A stretch of 64,000 nt of DNA from Clostridiales bacterium (GTDB taxonomy: Bacteria > Bacillota > Clostridia > TANB77 > CAG-508): NCBI GenBank assembly GCA_019417465.1, contig DXVF01000006.1:1-64000 (forward strand). Reading direction: 5' to 3'. The first letter of the stretch is position 1. Each line of letters starts with the position of its first letter. A program made the position numbers and the translations under genes. The notes beneath the pieces were generated by a model. It saw nothing but the letters and a program-made list of their open reading frames with translations. It did not search any database and was not told the DNA's origin. Below are positions 8,168-19,018 of this stretch, piece by piece.

Positions 8168-10042
8168 GTGAAGATAAAAGTATATTTAAATGAATGGTTT
8201 ATAAATGCTGGGATTGTAGGTTTCATGAATATAATGAAAGAAAATAATTCAAAGTCTATTAGAGAACAGGACAATTATATTGAATTTGAGACAGAAGAGT
8301 TAAGAGATTTTCATAAATATTATTTTGAATACTTTTTTAATATATACAATATAGCAGCAAAAATGGAAAATAGAATGGATAATTCATTTAAACAGATAAA
8401 ACAACTATTAATGAGTGTAGATGAAGATAAAAACAAACAAAAACAAGAAAAAATAAAATCAGTAAAAAAATATATAAAATTAGTAATAAAGGGTCAGTTA
8501 GATAAAATTAAAAAAGTTGATGAAGATATCTATAATGAGATGTTTGAGCTATATAGCAGGATAGATGAAGTAAAAGAAAAGGAAGATATATCTAAATTAG
8601 ATGATATATTTACAGGATTGAATACTAATTTTTATAAAGAAAAAATAAATAAAAGGTTAACAATGAATCTCTTTAAAAGTATATTAAGTAAAAGTTATTT
8701 TGGACAACCAAGTTTTTTAAATGTAGTTAAAAGTGCCTTAAGTTATGAAGAACAATGCCAGCTAATGTATAAAGATTATATATCTAATATTGTAGAAGTA
8801 GGATATTTAAATAATCTAGTAAATGATAAATATACATTAGAAGAAATAAAAGAATATATACAAGAAAGATTAACTGATGACAGAATTACAAAAGAATTAC
8901 AAAGTGTATATTCTAATATTAATAAAAAATATATTGAAAAAGAAAAATCTATAGAGGATATAAAAAAATATTTAAAAGAAAAAGTATTTACTAGTTGTTC
9001 TATTTGTGAAAATGAGAATATTATTGCTAATAATTATTCTGAAAGTAGATTTGTACCGTTAGCAATTAGTAGTGAAAATATGGAAAACTTTTTTTGGAAC
9101 AAAAAGGCAAAATTTCCAATATGTGATGTTTGTAAATTAATGTTATTTTGTACACCAGCTGGAATTACTTCAATTACTAAAACTGTAAAAGAAAATGAGA
9201 ATGGAAATGCAGTTTACAAGGAAAAACAGGTGTATAGCTTTGTGAATTATGATACGAATATAAGACAACTTTTGCAAATAAATAGAAATTTTTCAAACCA
9301 AGCAAAGCTTGATAAAAGTTCAGAAAATCCATATCAAGAATTAATTTTAGACATAGTAAAACAAGAAAAACAAGTAAGCAAGTGGCAATTGGAAAATATA
9401 TTTGTGGTTGAATTTGAAGCGGAGTATTTAGCTTATAGTAGAATGGAATATTTTAATATAAAAAGACATGTGGCAGAGTTTTTTAAAAATTATTCTGAAA
9501 AGAGCTTAGATAAAATTAAAAATTATCGTTTCAAATTGCAAATAGTAGATTATATTTTAAAAAATAAAGAATTAAAATATGTAATTAATGACAGAATTAG
9601 GCAAGAATTAACAAAGGAAAATTCATATGGTTATGAATGCTTTTTAGCTACTAGAGTTAGACTTGAGTTAAATTTATTAAGGAAAGGAGAGTTAGAAGTG
9701 AAAAGTATAATTGAAAAAAATAATAATAAATTAAAAGTATTATATAGTTTAGGAATGCAAATACATGAGGAGTTAAAAGGAAAAGGTGAAGATAATAAAT
9801 TAAATGGATATACATATAAAATGCTAAATAGTATAAAAGCTGGCAATAAAGCTGAATTTATGGATATTGTAATTAGATTACATATGTTTATGGGAAAAGA
9901 TGTATCACCTATTTTTCTAGAAGTAATGCAAGATACTAATTTAGATTTTGAATCAATAGGACATAGTTTTATGTCTGGATTAATTTCAAATAAATTTGAA
10001 AAAGAAGACGCAAACAATAACAATCAAACTGTAGAAGAATAA
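8168..10042 (+). CDS. cas8b1: Cas8b1/Cst1 large subunit of type I-B Cascade
   Basis: A 624-residue protein with a GTG start after GAGGTGAGG. It opens with KVYLNEWFINAGIVGFM, typical of Cst1. It has a zinc-finger-like Cys set: CSIC at about residue 278 and CDVC near 319. The middle is rich in lysine and coiled-coil segments. In type I-B systems this subunit recognises the PAM and bridges crRNA and target DNA. It lies 15 bp after cas6. Confidence 0.88.
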   Translation: MKIKVYLNEWFINAGIVGFMNIMKENNSKSIREQDNYIEFETEELRDFHKYYFEYFFNIYNIAAKMENRMDNSFKQIKQLLMSVDEDKNKQKQEKIKSVKKYIKLVIKGQLDKIKKVDEDIYNEMFELYSRIDEVKEKEDISKLDDIFTGLNTNFYKEKINKRLTMNLFKSILSKSYFGQPSFLNVVKSALSYEEQCQLMYKDYISNIVEVGYLNNLVNDKYTLEEIKEYIQERLTDDRITKELQSVYSNINKKYIEKEKSIEDIKKYLKEKVFTSCSICENENIIANNYSESRFVPLAISSENMENFFWNKKAKFPICDVCKLMLFCTPAGITSITKTVKENENGNAVYKEKQVYSFVNYDTNIRQLLQINRNFSNQAKLDKSSENPYQELILDIVKQEKQVSKWQLENIFVVEFEAEYLAYSRMEYFNIKRHVAEFFKNYSEKSLDKIKNYRFKLQIVDYILKNKELKYVINDRIRQELTKENSYGYECFLATRVRLELNLLRKGELEVKSIIEKNNNKLKVLYSLGMQIHEELKGKGEDNKLNGYTYKMLNSIKAGNKAEFMDIVIRLHMFMGKDVSPIFLEVMQDTNLDFESIGHSFMSGLISNKFEKEDANNNNQTVEE

Positions 10043-10074
10043 TAGTTTTATTAAAAATAAAGAGGAGGAGAATA

Positions 10075-10986
10075 ATGATGAATAAAAAAGGGTTAACATT
10101 AAGTATTGTTTTTAAAGCTCAAAGTTTAAATTATGGAGAAGGAATTGGAAATATATCAGAACTAAAAAAATTATCAAGAGGAAATGGTAATGTATATACT
10201 TTTGCATCAAGACAAGCTATTAGATATGATATTGCAAGATTAGGAAAAGAGTTATTTGGGTGGAATTTAGAAGTCGTGGATAAAACAAAAGGTACAGTCC
10301 AATTTAGAGATGATTTAAGTATTAAAGATTCTGAAGAAATGGATTTGTTTGGATATATGAAAACTTCTAAAAAGTCAGATAATAAAGATGGAGGTTCTGA
10401 TATAAGAAGTGCAGCAGTCAGATTAAGTCATGCAATTTCGTTAGAAGATTATAAAAGTGATATGGAATTTTTAAATAATAAAGGATTAGCAGATAGAATT
10501 AAAGAATTTCCAAATTTAGCTAATATAGAACAACATTTAAGCTATTATACTTATACGATATCTATTGATTTGGATAAAATTGGAAAAGATGGGGGAATTG
10601 AATTAGAAAATAAAGAAAAAATAAAAAGAGTAAATGAGTTATTGGAAATTATAAAAGTATTAAATAGGGAGATAAGAGGAAGACAAGAGAATTTAAGTCC
10701 TGTTTTTGTAATTGGAGGAATTTACAAAATAAATACACCATTTTTCTTAGGAAGAATTAATATTAATTCAAAAAATGGAAAGTTTGCTATAGATGCAGAT
10801 ATGTTGAAAGATGTTGTTTCTTTAAAAATAGGAAATGAAAATATAGCTCAAGATACAAATGTTGGTTTAGTAAAAGATATGTTCTGCAATGAAGATGAAA
10901 TAGCAGAAGTGTTTGAAGGAAAAACAACTAATGTACAAGACTTTTTTGAAAATTTAGAAAGACAAGTAGAAGAATATTATAAATAG
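10075..10986 (+). CDS. cas7: Cas7 (Cst2/DevR) backbone subunit
   Basis: A 303-residue RAMP protein of the Cst2/DevR type. It has the N-terminal LTLSIVFKAQSLNYGEGIGN strand and SRQAIRYDIARLG, followed by the large insert and FVIGGIYKINTPFFLGRI near residue 220. Multiple copies coat the crRNA in Cascade. Two ATG codons in tandem (10075 and 10078) follow AGGAGGAG; either may be used. Confidence 0.92.
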   Translation: MMNKKGLTLSIVFKAQSLNYGEGIGNISELKKLSRGNGNVYTFASRQAIRYDIARLGKELFGWNLEVVDKTKGTVQFRDDLSIKDSEEMDLFGYMKTSKKSDNKDGGSDIRSAAVRLSHAISLEDYKSDMEFLNNKGLADRIKEFPNLANIEQHLSYYTYTISIDLDKIGKDGGIELENKEKIKRVNELLEIIKVLNREIRGRQENLSPVFVIGGIYKINTPFFLGRININSKNGKFAIDADMLKDVVSLKIGNENIAQDTNVGLVKDMFCNEDEIAEVFEGKTTNVQDFFENLERQVEEYYK

Positions 10987-10997
10987 AAAAAGGGTGA

Positions 10998-11657
10998 ATG
11001 AATTTGAAAATAATGAGATTAAAATTATTTCAAGAATCAGCATGTTATAAAAAGCCATTTGCATTTAAAGTGGCAGAAACATATCCACTTCCACCATATT
11101 CCACTATAATTGGAATGTTTCATAAAATATTACAAGCACAGCCTGGAGAATATTATCCAATGAATATTTCGGTTCAAGGAGAATATGAAAGTATATTTAG
11201 TAATTATCAAAATTTAAGAATGTATAAGGGAAAAGGTGAAGTTACAGCGATGCCACGAAATGTGCATCAGTTATTAAATATAAATTTAATAATTCATGTT
11301 AAAGCAGATGATGAAGTGATTGACAAGATATATAATAATATAATTAATGGAGAAGAAACATTTACATTGGGTAGAAATGAGGATTTAGTAAGAGTAGATG
11401 AAATTAAAATTATTCAAAAGATAAATAAGATTGATGATTTTATGTGGATGAATCATAATGCTTATATTCCAACTTATATGCTAGATGTTACAGGAATTAA
11501 TTATAGATTAAATACAAAGTATACAATTGTTGATGAATTAAGAAAATGGGAAAAAGTAGATGTAAAATATGTTGAAAAAGATTCAGAGATTGATGACGGA
11601 TATATAGATGAAGATGGTGAAGTAATATTTTGGTGTTATGAAAATGAGGTGAACTAA
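10998..11657 (+). CDS. cas5: Cas5 subunit of type I-B Cascade
   Basis: A 219-residue Cas5 RAMP protein. The N-terminal KIMRLKLFQESACYKKPF strand is followed by the hallmark PLPPYSTIIGMFHK, as in Cas5t/Cas5h proteins. It caps the 5' handle of the crRNA. The start is uncertain: the ATG at 10998 is only a few bases from AGGGTG, and the TTG at 11004 has better spacing. It overlaps nothing and is followed after 1 bp by cas3. Confidence 0.9.
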   Translation: MNLKIMRLKLFQESACYKKPFAFKVAETYPLPPYSTIIGMFHKILQAQPGEYYPMNISVQGEYESIFSNYQNLRMYKGKGEVTAMPRNVHQLLNINLIIHVKADDEVIDKIYNNIINGEETFTLGRNEDLVRVDEIKIIQKINKIDDFMWMNHNAYIPTYMLDVTGINYRLNTKYTIVDELRKWEKVDVKYVEKDSEIDDGYIDEDGEVIFWCYENEVN

Positions 11658-11658
11658 T

Positions 11659-13845
11659 ATGCTATATGCAAAATCTATTCCAGAGGAAAGTATTAAAGAA
11701 CATACAAATCAATTATTAGATAGATTAAAGGTTTTGCGTGTTTTGTATGGTGATGAAATTACAAAAAATATAAGTATAGACACAGAACGATTTTGGAAAT
11801 TACTTGAGGTAATATGCACTTATCATGATATTGGTAAGTGCTATACACCTTTTCAGAATGAAATATTAAGAAAATTAGGAAAACAAGTAATAGACACGAA
11901 TTTTAATTATATAGATGTTAAACATGAGCAATTGTCACCTATGTTTATAGATAGCAAATATTTTGGACTTACAAAGGAAGAAAGAAAGATTGTAATACAA
12001 TCTATATTTTATCATCATGAAAGAAATAATGATATGGTTATAAGAGAGCTTATAGAAAAAATTATACAAGAAGATATAGTTCCTAAATTAGAAAATTTTG
12101 AAAGTGAATTAGGTATAAATTTAAATAAAACTCCTAATAGCATGTATTTAGGTTGTATAGGATATTCAAAAAGAGTTAGAGAACAAGATGAATATTATAA
12201 AGAATATTGCTTATTAAAGGGATTGTTACATAGATTAGATTATAGTTCATCTGCGCATGTAAAAGTGGAAGATGAAACACAAGAAAAAATATCAGATTAT
12301 ACAAAAAGATTTATGAAACAAAAGAATTATGATAAAAATGAACTTCAATTATTTTGTGAGGAAAATTCTGATAAAAATATTGTTGTAATTGGTTCTACTG
12401 GAATGGGAAAAACAGAAGCGGCACTACTTTGGAGTAATTCTTCAAAAACATTTTTTACTTTACCAATTAGAATTAGTATTAATGCAATATATGACAGGAT
12501 TTGTAAACTATTAGGATACGAGCATGTTGGATTATTGCATTCAACGGCATTAGATTATTTGCAAGAAAATGTAAAAGATGAATCAGAAATTAAGCAAACA
12601 TTTAAAGATTATGCAGAGACAATTAACTTATCTAGTAAAATAACTACTTGCACAATAGACCAGATTTTTAAGTTTGTGTTTAAGTATAGAGGATATGAAA
12701 GAGAATATGCTACTTTGTCATATTCAAAAATAGTGATTGACGAAATACAAGGGTATTCTCCAGAGATAGTTGCGATACTTTTAAAAGGCATTGAGATGAT
12801 TTATAAAATAGGTGGAAAGTTTATGATTATGACAGCAACACTTCCAGGTATTTATAAACAAGAATTAGAAAAAATGGGTGTTAAGTTTAAGTATAACCAG
12901 TTTTTAAAAGAAACCAAAAGACACAAAATAAAGATTAGAAATAGCGAAATAATAAGTGATATAGAAATGATAAAACAAAAAGGCATGACAAATAAAGTAT
13001 TAATAATTGTGAATACTATTAATAAAGCAATAGAGCTATATAAAAAGATACAAGATGAAAATGTAAAAATGTTACATTCAAGATTTATTTTAAAAGATAG
13101 AAATTTGTTAGAAAGTGAAATTAAAGATTTTTCAAAATCGACTAAAAAAGGAATTTGGATTACGACTCAAATAGTAGAGGCTTCATTGGATATTGATTTT
13201 GATTATTTATTTACAGAGATGTCAACATTAGATAGTTTATTTCAGAGATTTGGAAGATGTTACAGAAGTAGAGAATATAATGATGAAGAGTGTAATGTGT
13301 ATGTATATACAAAAGAGGTATCAGGAATAGATAGTGTTTATGATAAGGACATTTCTAGATTAAGTGAAGAAATTCTACAAGTTTATGATGGTCAAATATT
13401 GGATGAAAAAGAAAAAGTAGATATGGTAGAAAAATTATATTCAAAGGAAAATTTAAAAGGAACTAAGTTTTTAAAGAAGTTCGAAGATGGAATGAATGTA
13501 TTAAATAATATTGTAGATTATGAGGTGAGTAAATCAGAAGCGCAATCATTACTTAGAAATATAGATAATATCAAAGTAATTCCTAAAGTTGTATATGATG
13601 ATAATTTAAATTTATTTGATGAATATAAACAAGCAAAAAATAATATGGAGAAGTATAAATTAAGAAGAAAAATTGAAGTATTAACAACATCAATAAGAGT
13701 ATCACAAGCAAGAAAATTAAAAGATAGAATTAATTCTGTTAAATATGTAGAAGATATATTTTGTATTGATATGAAATATGATGAAAAAATGGGACTAGTT
13801 TTAGAGAAAGATGAGGAATATGAGTTGAATTCGAGATTTTGTTAG
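11659..13845 (+). CDS. cas3: Cas3 HD nuclease-helicase
   Basis: A 728-residue effector with an N-terminal HD nuclease and C-terminal SF2 helicase. HD motifs: CTYHDIGKC (~53-61), VKHEQLSP and FYHHERN. Helicase motifs: Walker A GSTGMGKTE (~245), the DEIQ box in VIDEIQGYSP (~355), TATLP (motif III), QIVEASLDID and QRFGRCYR (motif VI). It unwinds and degrades the DNA non-target strand once Cascade binds. It starts one base after the cas5 stop, implying coupled translation. Confidence 0.95.
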   Translation: MLYAKSIPEESIKEHTNQLLDRLKVLRVLYGDEITKNISIDTERFWKLLEVICTYHDIGKCYTPFQNEILRKLGKQVIDTNFNYIDVKHEQLSPMFIDSKYFGLTKEERKIVIQSIFYHHERNNDMVIRELIEKIIQEDIVPKLENFESELGINLNKTPNSMYLGCIGYSKRVREQDEYYKEYCLLKGLLHRLDYSSSAHVKVEDETQEKISDYTKRFMKQKNYDKNELQLFCEENSDKNIVVIGSTGMGKTEAALLWSNSSKTFFTLPIRISINAIYDRICKLLGYEHVGLLHSTALDYLQENVKDESEIKQTFKDYAETINLSSKITTCTIDQIFKFVFKYRGYEREYATLSYSKIVIDEIQGYSPEIVAILLKGIEMIYKIGGKFMIMTATLPGIYKQELEKMGVKFKYNQFLKETKRHKIKIRNSEIISDIEMIKQKGMTNKVLIIVNTINKAIELYKKIQDENVKMLHSRFILKDRNLLESEIKDFSKSTKKGIWITTQIVEASLDIDFDYLFTEMSTLDSLFQRFGRCYRSREYNDEECNVYVYTKEVSGIDSVYDKDISRLSEEILQVYDGQILDEKEKVDMVEKLYSKENLKGTKFLKKFEDGMNVLNNIVDYEVSKSEAQSLLRNIDNIKVIPKVVYDDNLNLFDEYKQAKNNMEKYKLRRKIEVLTTSIRVSQARKLKDRINSVKYVEDIFCIDMKYDEKMGLVLEKDEEYELNSRFC

Positions 13846-13854
13846 GAGGTACTT

Positions 13855-14343
13855 ATGAAGATTACGGGTGTTATGATTTATTATTATTTTGTTTGCCACA
13901 GAAAATTATGGTATTTTGGTAATGAAATAAACATGGAACAAAATAGTGAATTAGTATCTATTGGAAAAATATTAGATGAAATTACATATAAAAGGGAAAA
14001 TAAAAGTATACTAATTGATGATACTATTAATATAGATTTTATAAAAGATGGTGCAGTATTACATGAAGTTAAGAAAACAAAATCTATGGAAGAAGCTGGA
14101 ATATGGCAATTAAAATACTATATGTATTATTTGGAACAAAGAGGAGTAAAGAATATATTTGGGAAAATAGATTATCCATTAATTAGAGAAACTCAAGATA
14201 TATATTTAGAAGAGGATGATAGAAGAGTATTGGAAAATGTTGAAAAGAATATAGAAGAAATAATAAAAAAGGATAAACCTCCTAAGGTGATAAATGAGAA
14301 GATGTGTAAAAAGTGTTCATATTTTGATTTATGTTATGTATAG
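13855..14343 (+). CDS. cas4: Cas4 exonuclease (adaptation)
   Basis: A 162-residue RecB-family Cas4 of the short type. It has the lone N-terminal Cys in YYYFVCHRKLW (residue ~14), the active-site lysine in LHEVKKTK, the QLKYYMYYLE motif, and a C-terminal Cys trio MCKKCSYFDLC that with the first Cys would hold an Fe-S cluster. It helps select PAM-bearing prespacers with Cas1-Cas2. The ATG follows AGGAGG. Confidence 0.93.
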   Translation: MKITGVMIYYYFVCHRKLWYFGNEINMEQNSELVSIGKILDEITYKRENKSILIDDTINIDFIKDGAVLHEVKKTKSMEEAGIWQLKYYMYYLEQRGVKNIFGKIDYPLIRETQDIYLEEDDRRVLENVEKNIEEIIKKDKPPKVINEKMCKKCSYFDLCYV

Positions 14344-14352
14344 GAGGGAAAA

Positions 14353-15345
14353 ATGAAACAATCATATTATTTATATAGAAGTGGGAGATTGCAGAGAAAA
14401 GATAATACATTAGAAATTGTATACAAAGATAATACAAAAAAGTCAATTCCAATAGAAAGAGTAGATGATATATATGTAATGACAGAGTTTGATTTTAATA
14501 CAAGTCTATTAAATTTTATTTCAAAGTTTGGAGTAAGTGTTCATTATTTTAATTATTATGGATTTTATACAGGTACATATTACCCCAAAGAACAATTAGT
14601 GTCTGGGAAGTTATTAATAAAACAAGTAGAACACTATGTAGATGCAAATAAAAGAATAATAATAGCACAAGCTTTTATTGAAGCAGCGTCTTACAATATA
14701 TATAGGAATCTAAAATATTATAATAATAGAGGAAAAGACTTAGAACAATATATATTGCAAATCGAATCATTAAGAAAACAAATAAAATTGTGCAGTAATG
14801 TGCAAGAATTGATGGGAATTGAAGGAAATATAAGAAAAGTGTATTATGATTCTTGGAATAATATAATAAATCAGGATATAGCTTTTGAAAAAAGAGTGAA
14901 AAATCCGCCAGATAATGCTATAAATTCACTTATTTCTTATGTTAATACGATGATTTATACAAGAGTTTTAAGTGAGATATATAAAACACAATTAAATCCA
15001 ACAATCAGTTATTTACATGAGCCATCAGAAAGAAGATTTTCTCTTTGTTTGGATATAGCAGAAATTTTTAAACCAATTATAGCAGATAGATTAATTTTTT
15101 CTATGCTTAATAAAAAGCAAATAACAGAAAAAGACTTTGAACAGGGATTAAACTTTTTATACATAAAAGAATCTGCTAGGAAAGAAATTACCAAGGAGCT
15201 TGATTCTAGATTGCAAACAACGATTAAACATAGAAACTTAGGAAGAGAAGTAAGTTATGAATATTTAATCCGTCTAGAAGTATATAAATTAATTAAATAT
15301 TTGACAGAAGATATTCCATATGAAGGGTTTAAAATGTGGTGGTGA
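14353..15345 (+). CDS. cas1: Cas1 integrase
   Basis: A 330-residue integrase. It shows the N-terminal beta domain, then the metal-binding acidic/histidine set: MGIEGNIRKVYYD (Glu, ~150), YLHEPSERRFSLCLDIAE (His and Asp, ~220-235). With Cas2 it inserts new spacers at the leader end of the array. It follows cas4 by 9 bp with a GGAGGG site. Confidence 0.96.
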   Translation: MKQSYYLYRSGRLQRKDNTLEIVYKDNTKKSIPIERVDDIYVMTEFDFNTSLLNFISKFGVSVHYFNYYGFYTGTYYPKEQLVSGKLLIKQVEHYVDANKRIIIAQAFIEAASYNIYRNLKYYNNRGKDLEQYILQIESLRKQIKLCSNVQELMGIEGNIRKVYYDSWNNIINQDIAFEKRVKNPPDNAINSLISYVNTMIYTRVLSEIYKTQLNPTISYLHEPSERRFSLCLDIAEIFKPIIADRLIFSMLNKKQITEKDFEQGLNFLYIKESARKEITKELDSRLQTTIKHRNLGREVSYEYLIRLEVYKLIKYLTEDIPYEGFKMWW

Positions 15346-15348
15346 TTT

Positions 15349-15633
15349 ATGTATGTTATTTTAGTATATGATATAAATTTAGAAGAAAAAGAAGGGCAAA
15401 GAGTGCTAAGAAAGGTATTTAAGACTTGTAAACAATATTTAGTTCATATACAGAATTCAGTGTTTGAAGGAGAATTATTAGAATCACAATTACTAAAGTT
15501 ACAAAAGGAATTAGATAAATATATAAGAAATGATTTGGATTCTGTAATTTTGTTTAAAAGTAGAAATCAGAAATGGTTAGAGAAAGAGTTTTTAGGAAAA
15601 GTAGAGGATGATAAAACTTCAAATTTTTTATAA
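15349..15633 (+). CDS. cas2: Cas2 adaptation subunit
   Basis: A 94-residue ferredoxin-like protein with the canonical MYVILVYDINLEEKEG start and RKVFKTCKQYLVHIQNSVFEG, which match Cas2. It forms the dimer at the centre of the Cas1-Cas2 integrase. It starts 3 bp after cas1 and is the last cas gene before the leader and array. Confidence 0.95.
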   Translation: MYVILVYDINLEEKEGQRVLRKVFKTCKQYLVHIQNSVFEGELLESQLLKLQKELDKYIRNDLDSVILFKSRNQKWLEKEFLGKVEDDKTSNFL

Positions 15634-15811
15634 TCTGTCGACTGTAAATAATGTAAAAAAGTAGATAGTTTGACAGAGTCAATTTTTCTTGAAAAAATGC
15701 ACTGTTTAAGTATTTAGGATTGAATAGATAATAAGCAATAGGTATAATAAATAATATATCGACAGAATATAGTACAGAGATTAGATAAAATAAGGCGTTA
15801 GACACTGACCA
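15634..15811 (+). promoter_or_regulatory. CRISPR leader
   Basis: A 178-bp AT-rich stretch with no open frame separates cas2 from the first repeat. Repeat degeneration is at the far end of the array, so this side is the leader. It should hold the array promoter and the Cas1-Cas2 recognition sites. I cannot assign a clear promoter. Confidence 0.7.
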
Positions 15812-17955
15812 GTATTAATTTAAATATAGTAGAATGTAAATTTTATATTTCCATTCTCGATTTTACTTTGCTTTAAAGTATTAATTTAAATATAGTAGAA
15901 TGTAAATAATAAGAAAGATATTTAGCAAGTAGAAAGTGAGTTAGTATTAATTTAAATATAGTAGAATGTAAATAAAACTAAATATATTAAAGTTGCATAC
16001 AGAAACGATAGTATTAATTTAAATATAGTAGAATGTAAATGACACTTTACAAGCTAAAGCTTAATAAATAATGAAGTATTAATTTAAATATAGTAGAATG
16101 TAAATATTCTTGTCGAATATGAAATTTCGTTTCTTGACGTAGTATTAATTTAAATATAGTAGAATGTAAATAGTGGAATAGAAATATTTTCTTTTGGTCT
16201 AAGTTGGGTATTAATTTAAATATAGTAGAATGTAAATATTGTAACAGCTTTAAAACAGGGATTTTCTGATTTTGTATTAATTTAAATATAGTAGAATGTA
16301 AATATTTTTGCAAGATTTAATATATCGTCTGACTTTTCTGTATTAATTTAAATATAGTAGAATGTAAATACCCTTAACTCTTTTTTTAATGTTCTAGCTT
16401 CTGGTATTAATTTAAATATAGTAGAATGTAAATTTATCTCATCTTTCTTCTTGTTCTCCTCTTCTAGCGTATTAATTTAAATATAGTAGAATGTAAATAA
16501 CTTTATTAGTTTTTTTACTATATCACTCATTATAGTATTAATTTAAATATAGTAGAATGTAAATAGGTAATTATATAAATAAAAAATTAAAAAGTAAAGG
16601 TATTAATTTAAATATAGTAGAATGTAAATGCATATAAGTTAAATTGCAAGCATAACTCATAGTAGGTATTAATTTAAATATAGTAGAATGTAAATATTTT
16701 TAAAAAAAGCAAAAAAAGTCTTGACATATAAGTATTAATTTAAATATAGTAGAATGTAAATACACCTATAAGTGATAGTACACTACAAAGATTGTTAAGT
16801 ATTAATTTAAATATAGTAGAATGTAAATAGAGCAGAAAAAGACCAAAAACTTTTTAATGCTATCGTATTAATTTAAATATAGTAGAATGTAAATATTTTA
16901 TTAGAAAATTCTTGTTGTGAAAGATTTAAAGTATTAATTTAAATATAGTAGAATGTAAATTCTTCAAAAAAGAAAAAGTTTAAGTGGGTTTTATATGCGT
17001 ATTAATTTAAATATAGTAGAATGTAAATTCTTCTTGAACCTCCTGTTTAATATTTTGTAATAAAGTATTAATTTAAATATAGTAGAATGTAAATTTGTAT
17101 AAAGAATTTGTTAAAGCTGTAATATATTCTGTATTAATTTAAATATAGTAGAATGTAAATCTTGTTATTGTCTTGCATTTCTTTTATATCTTCTTTATGT
17201 ATTAATTTAAATATAGTAGAATGTAAATCCATATTGGAGAAATGACTATAGAGAAATTTGTATTGGTATTAATTTAAATATAGTAGAATGTAAATTATGG
17301 AATAGGATGTGGAATTGCCAACGGAGACTGGGTATTAATTTAAATATAGTAGAATGTAAATATATTAGAAATAGGTTATGAAATATTAGATACTATATGT
17401 ATTAATTTAAATATAGTAGAATGTAAATCATTGTCACAAAGTCTTTTTATTACATTTAAATCAGTATTAATTTAAATATAGTAGAATGTAAATGTATTTC
17501 TATTATAAGTTTTAGTATGTTTTCCTAGGTATTAATTTAAATATAGTAGAATGTAAATGGGCAAGCAACAACAGAAGTAATAGTAAATAGATATGTATTA
17601 ATTTAAATATAGTAGAATGTAAATATTTTATTTAATGTATCCTAACGCCCTCGCAAAACAGTATTAATTTAAATATAGTAGAATGTAAATATGCTGGAAA
17701 AAGGCAAAACGGCAACAGACTACGAACGTATTAATTTAAATATAGTAGAATGTAAATAAATATTATTGGAATATTCTGCATGTACAACTTAAAGTATTAA
17801 TTTAAATATAGTAGAATGTAAATAATATTCTTGAATAAGTTTGTTGATTTATTCTGTAAGTATTAATTTAAATATAGTAGAATGTAAATGCATATTGTGT
17901 GAATAGAGAATATCCAGGTATTGGCGTATTAATTTAAATATAATAGAATGTAAAT
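15812..17955 (+). CRISPR. Type I-B CRISPR array, 33 repeats and 32 spacers
   Basis: A 30-bp repeat begins GTATTAATTTAAAT and ends GTAGAATGTAAAT, with starts at 15812, 15878, 15944 and so on to 17926. Spacers are 34-38 nt. The first 32 repeats are identical; the last has ATATAATAG for ATATAGTAG, marking the old, leader-distal end. The ATGTAAAT 3' end fits the 8-nt crRNA handle of type I-B systems such as that of Clostridioides difficile. Many spacers look like pieces of coding sequence, on one strand or the other. The perfect repeats and complete cas set suggest an active system. Confidence 0.98.
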
Positions 17956-17970
17956 TCAAGTGGGAATGTA

Positions 17971-18000
17971 ATAGCAAATAAAGTTGAGTAGAATGTAGCT
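17971..18000 (+). repeat. Decayed terminal CRISPR repeat remnant
   Basis: After the last recognisable repeat, the 10-mer GTAGAATGTA occurs again in a 30-nt block that agrees with the repeat at about 20 of 30 positions. Only 15 nt separate it from repeat 33. It is best read as a deleted and mutated end unit of the array. Confidence 0.5.
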
Positions 18001-18082
18001 AAAATAAAAAAAGATAACAAACAAATAAAACAACAAAAAAATGCCAATACTAAGAGAAAACTAAAAATGGAGGAAAGTACTT

Positions 18083-18931
18083 ATGAATTTAATTTTAGAG
18101 ATATTTAAATTTATAATATATTCATTATTAATTGTAGCAATTTCAAAATATATTTTAGTAAAACTTTTAAGAAAATTTGCAGAAAGTTTAGAATTATCTC
18201 CAAAGGCTGTAGGAAATATAGCAGGTATAGCCACATCAGTGCCAGAACTTTTAACAGTATCTTTTTCAGCATTTGCTGGATTTATTGGGACAAGTGCATA
18301 TAATATACTGAGTTCTAATATAATTAATTTACTACAATATGTTTTTTCTATTTTCCTTAATAAAAATCAAAAAAGTATAAAAAATAGAGCTATAAAAATT
18401 GATCTAATTATTGTAGTAATTACGATAATTATTCCGATATTAATGCTAGCTACAGATTTAGAATTTAATATTAGTATAGTACCAATATTTATCTTACTTT
18501 TTATATTCTTTTATTATATTAATTCAAATGTTCATAGATTATATTTAAAAAAAGAAGACAATGAATTATCAGAAGAAATAGTAAAAGAAACAAAAAAGAT
18601 AGGAGGAAAGAAATTAATAATAGTAAAATATGTTATATACTTATTAGTTACAGCTATAGGATTATATATAGGTGGAAATTTATTAAGTAATACGTTAACT
18701 AATTTAAGTAATATATTTAATATACCAGAGGTTATATTAGGAATAGCACTAGGTGTTATAACAAGTATTCCAGAATTAATTACTTTTTTCGAATCACAAA
18801 AACATTATAGAAATGAAGATTCAAGTGAACTAGGTGTTATAGAAGCAACTAATAATTTATTAACATCAAATGTTTTGAATTTGTTTGCAATACAGAGTAT
18901 TGGAATTATAATATATACAATTTTTGGATAA
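18083..18931 (+). CDS. CaCA-family cation exchanger-like membrane protein
   Basis: A 282-residue multi-pass membrane protein with two inverted alpha-repeats like those of Na+/Ca2+ exchangers. The first contains GIATSVPELLTVSFSAFAG and GTSAYNILSSNIIN (~45-85); the second contains GVITSIPELITFFESQKH and ATNNLLTSNVLNL (~220-270). Hydrophobic helices fill the rest, with a charged loop at ~150-175. The PEL and SN polar positions for ion binding are present. The family moves Ca2+, Na+ or K+ across the membrane; the ion here is not determined. A GGAGG site precedes the ATG. Confidence 0.8.
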   Translation: MNLILEIFKFIIYSLLIVAISKYILVKLLRKFAESLELSPKAVGNIAGIATSVPELLTVSFSAFAGFIGTSAYNILSSNIINLLQYVFSIFLNKNQKSIKNRAIKIDLIIVVITIIIPILMLATDLEFNISIVPIFILLFIFFYYINSNVHRLYLKKEDNELSEEIVKETKKIGGKKLIIVKYVIYLLVTAIGLYIGGNLLSNTLTNLSNIFNIPEVILGIALGVITSIPELITFFESQKHYRNEDSSELGVIEATNNLLTSNVLNLFAIQSIGIIIYTIFG

Positions 18932-19018
18932 ATAAGAATATTTTGTGTTTTCCCTGAATATAATAGTAATAATATATTTTTTATAATAGAATTTTTATTG
19001 TGTTTAGGAGAGTAGTCT

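Noticed and set aside
16047..16313. 88-residue open frame on the minus strand with repeated LHSTIFKLI units
   Set aside because: It lies wholly in the CRISPR array; the repeated peptide is the translated repeat.
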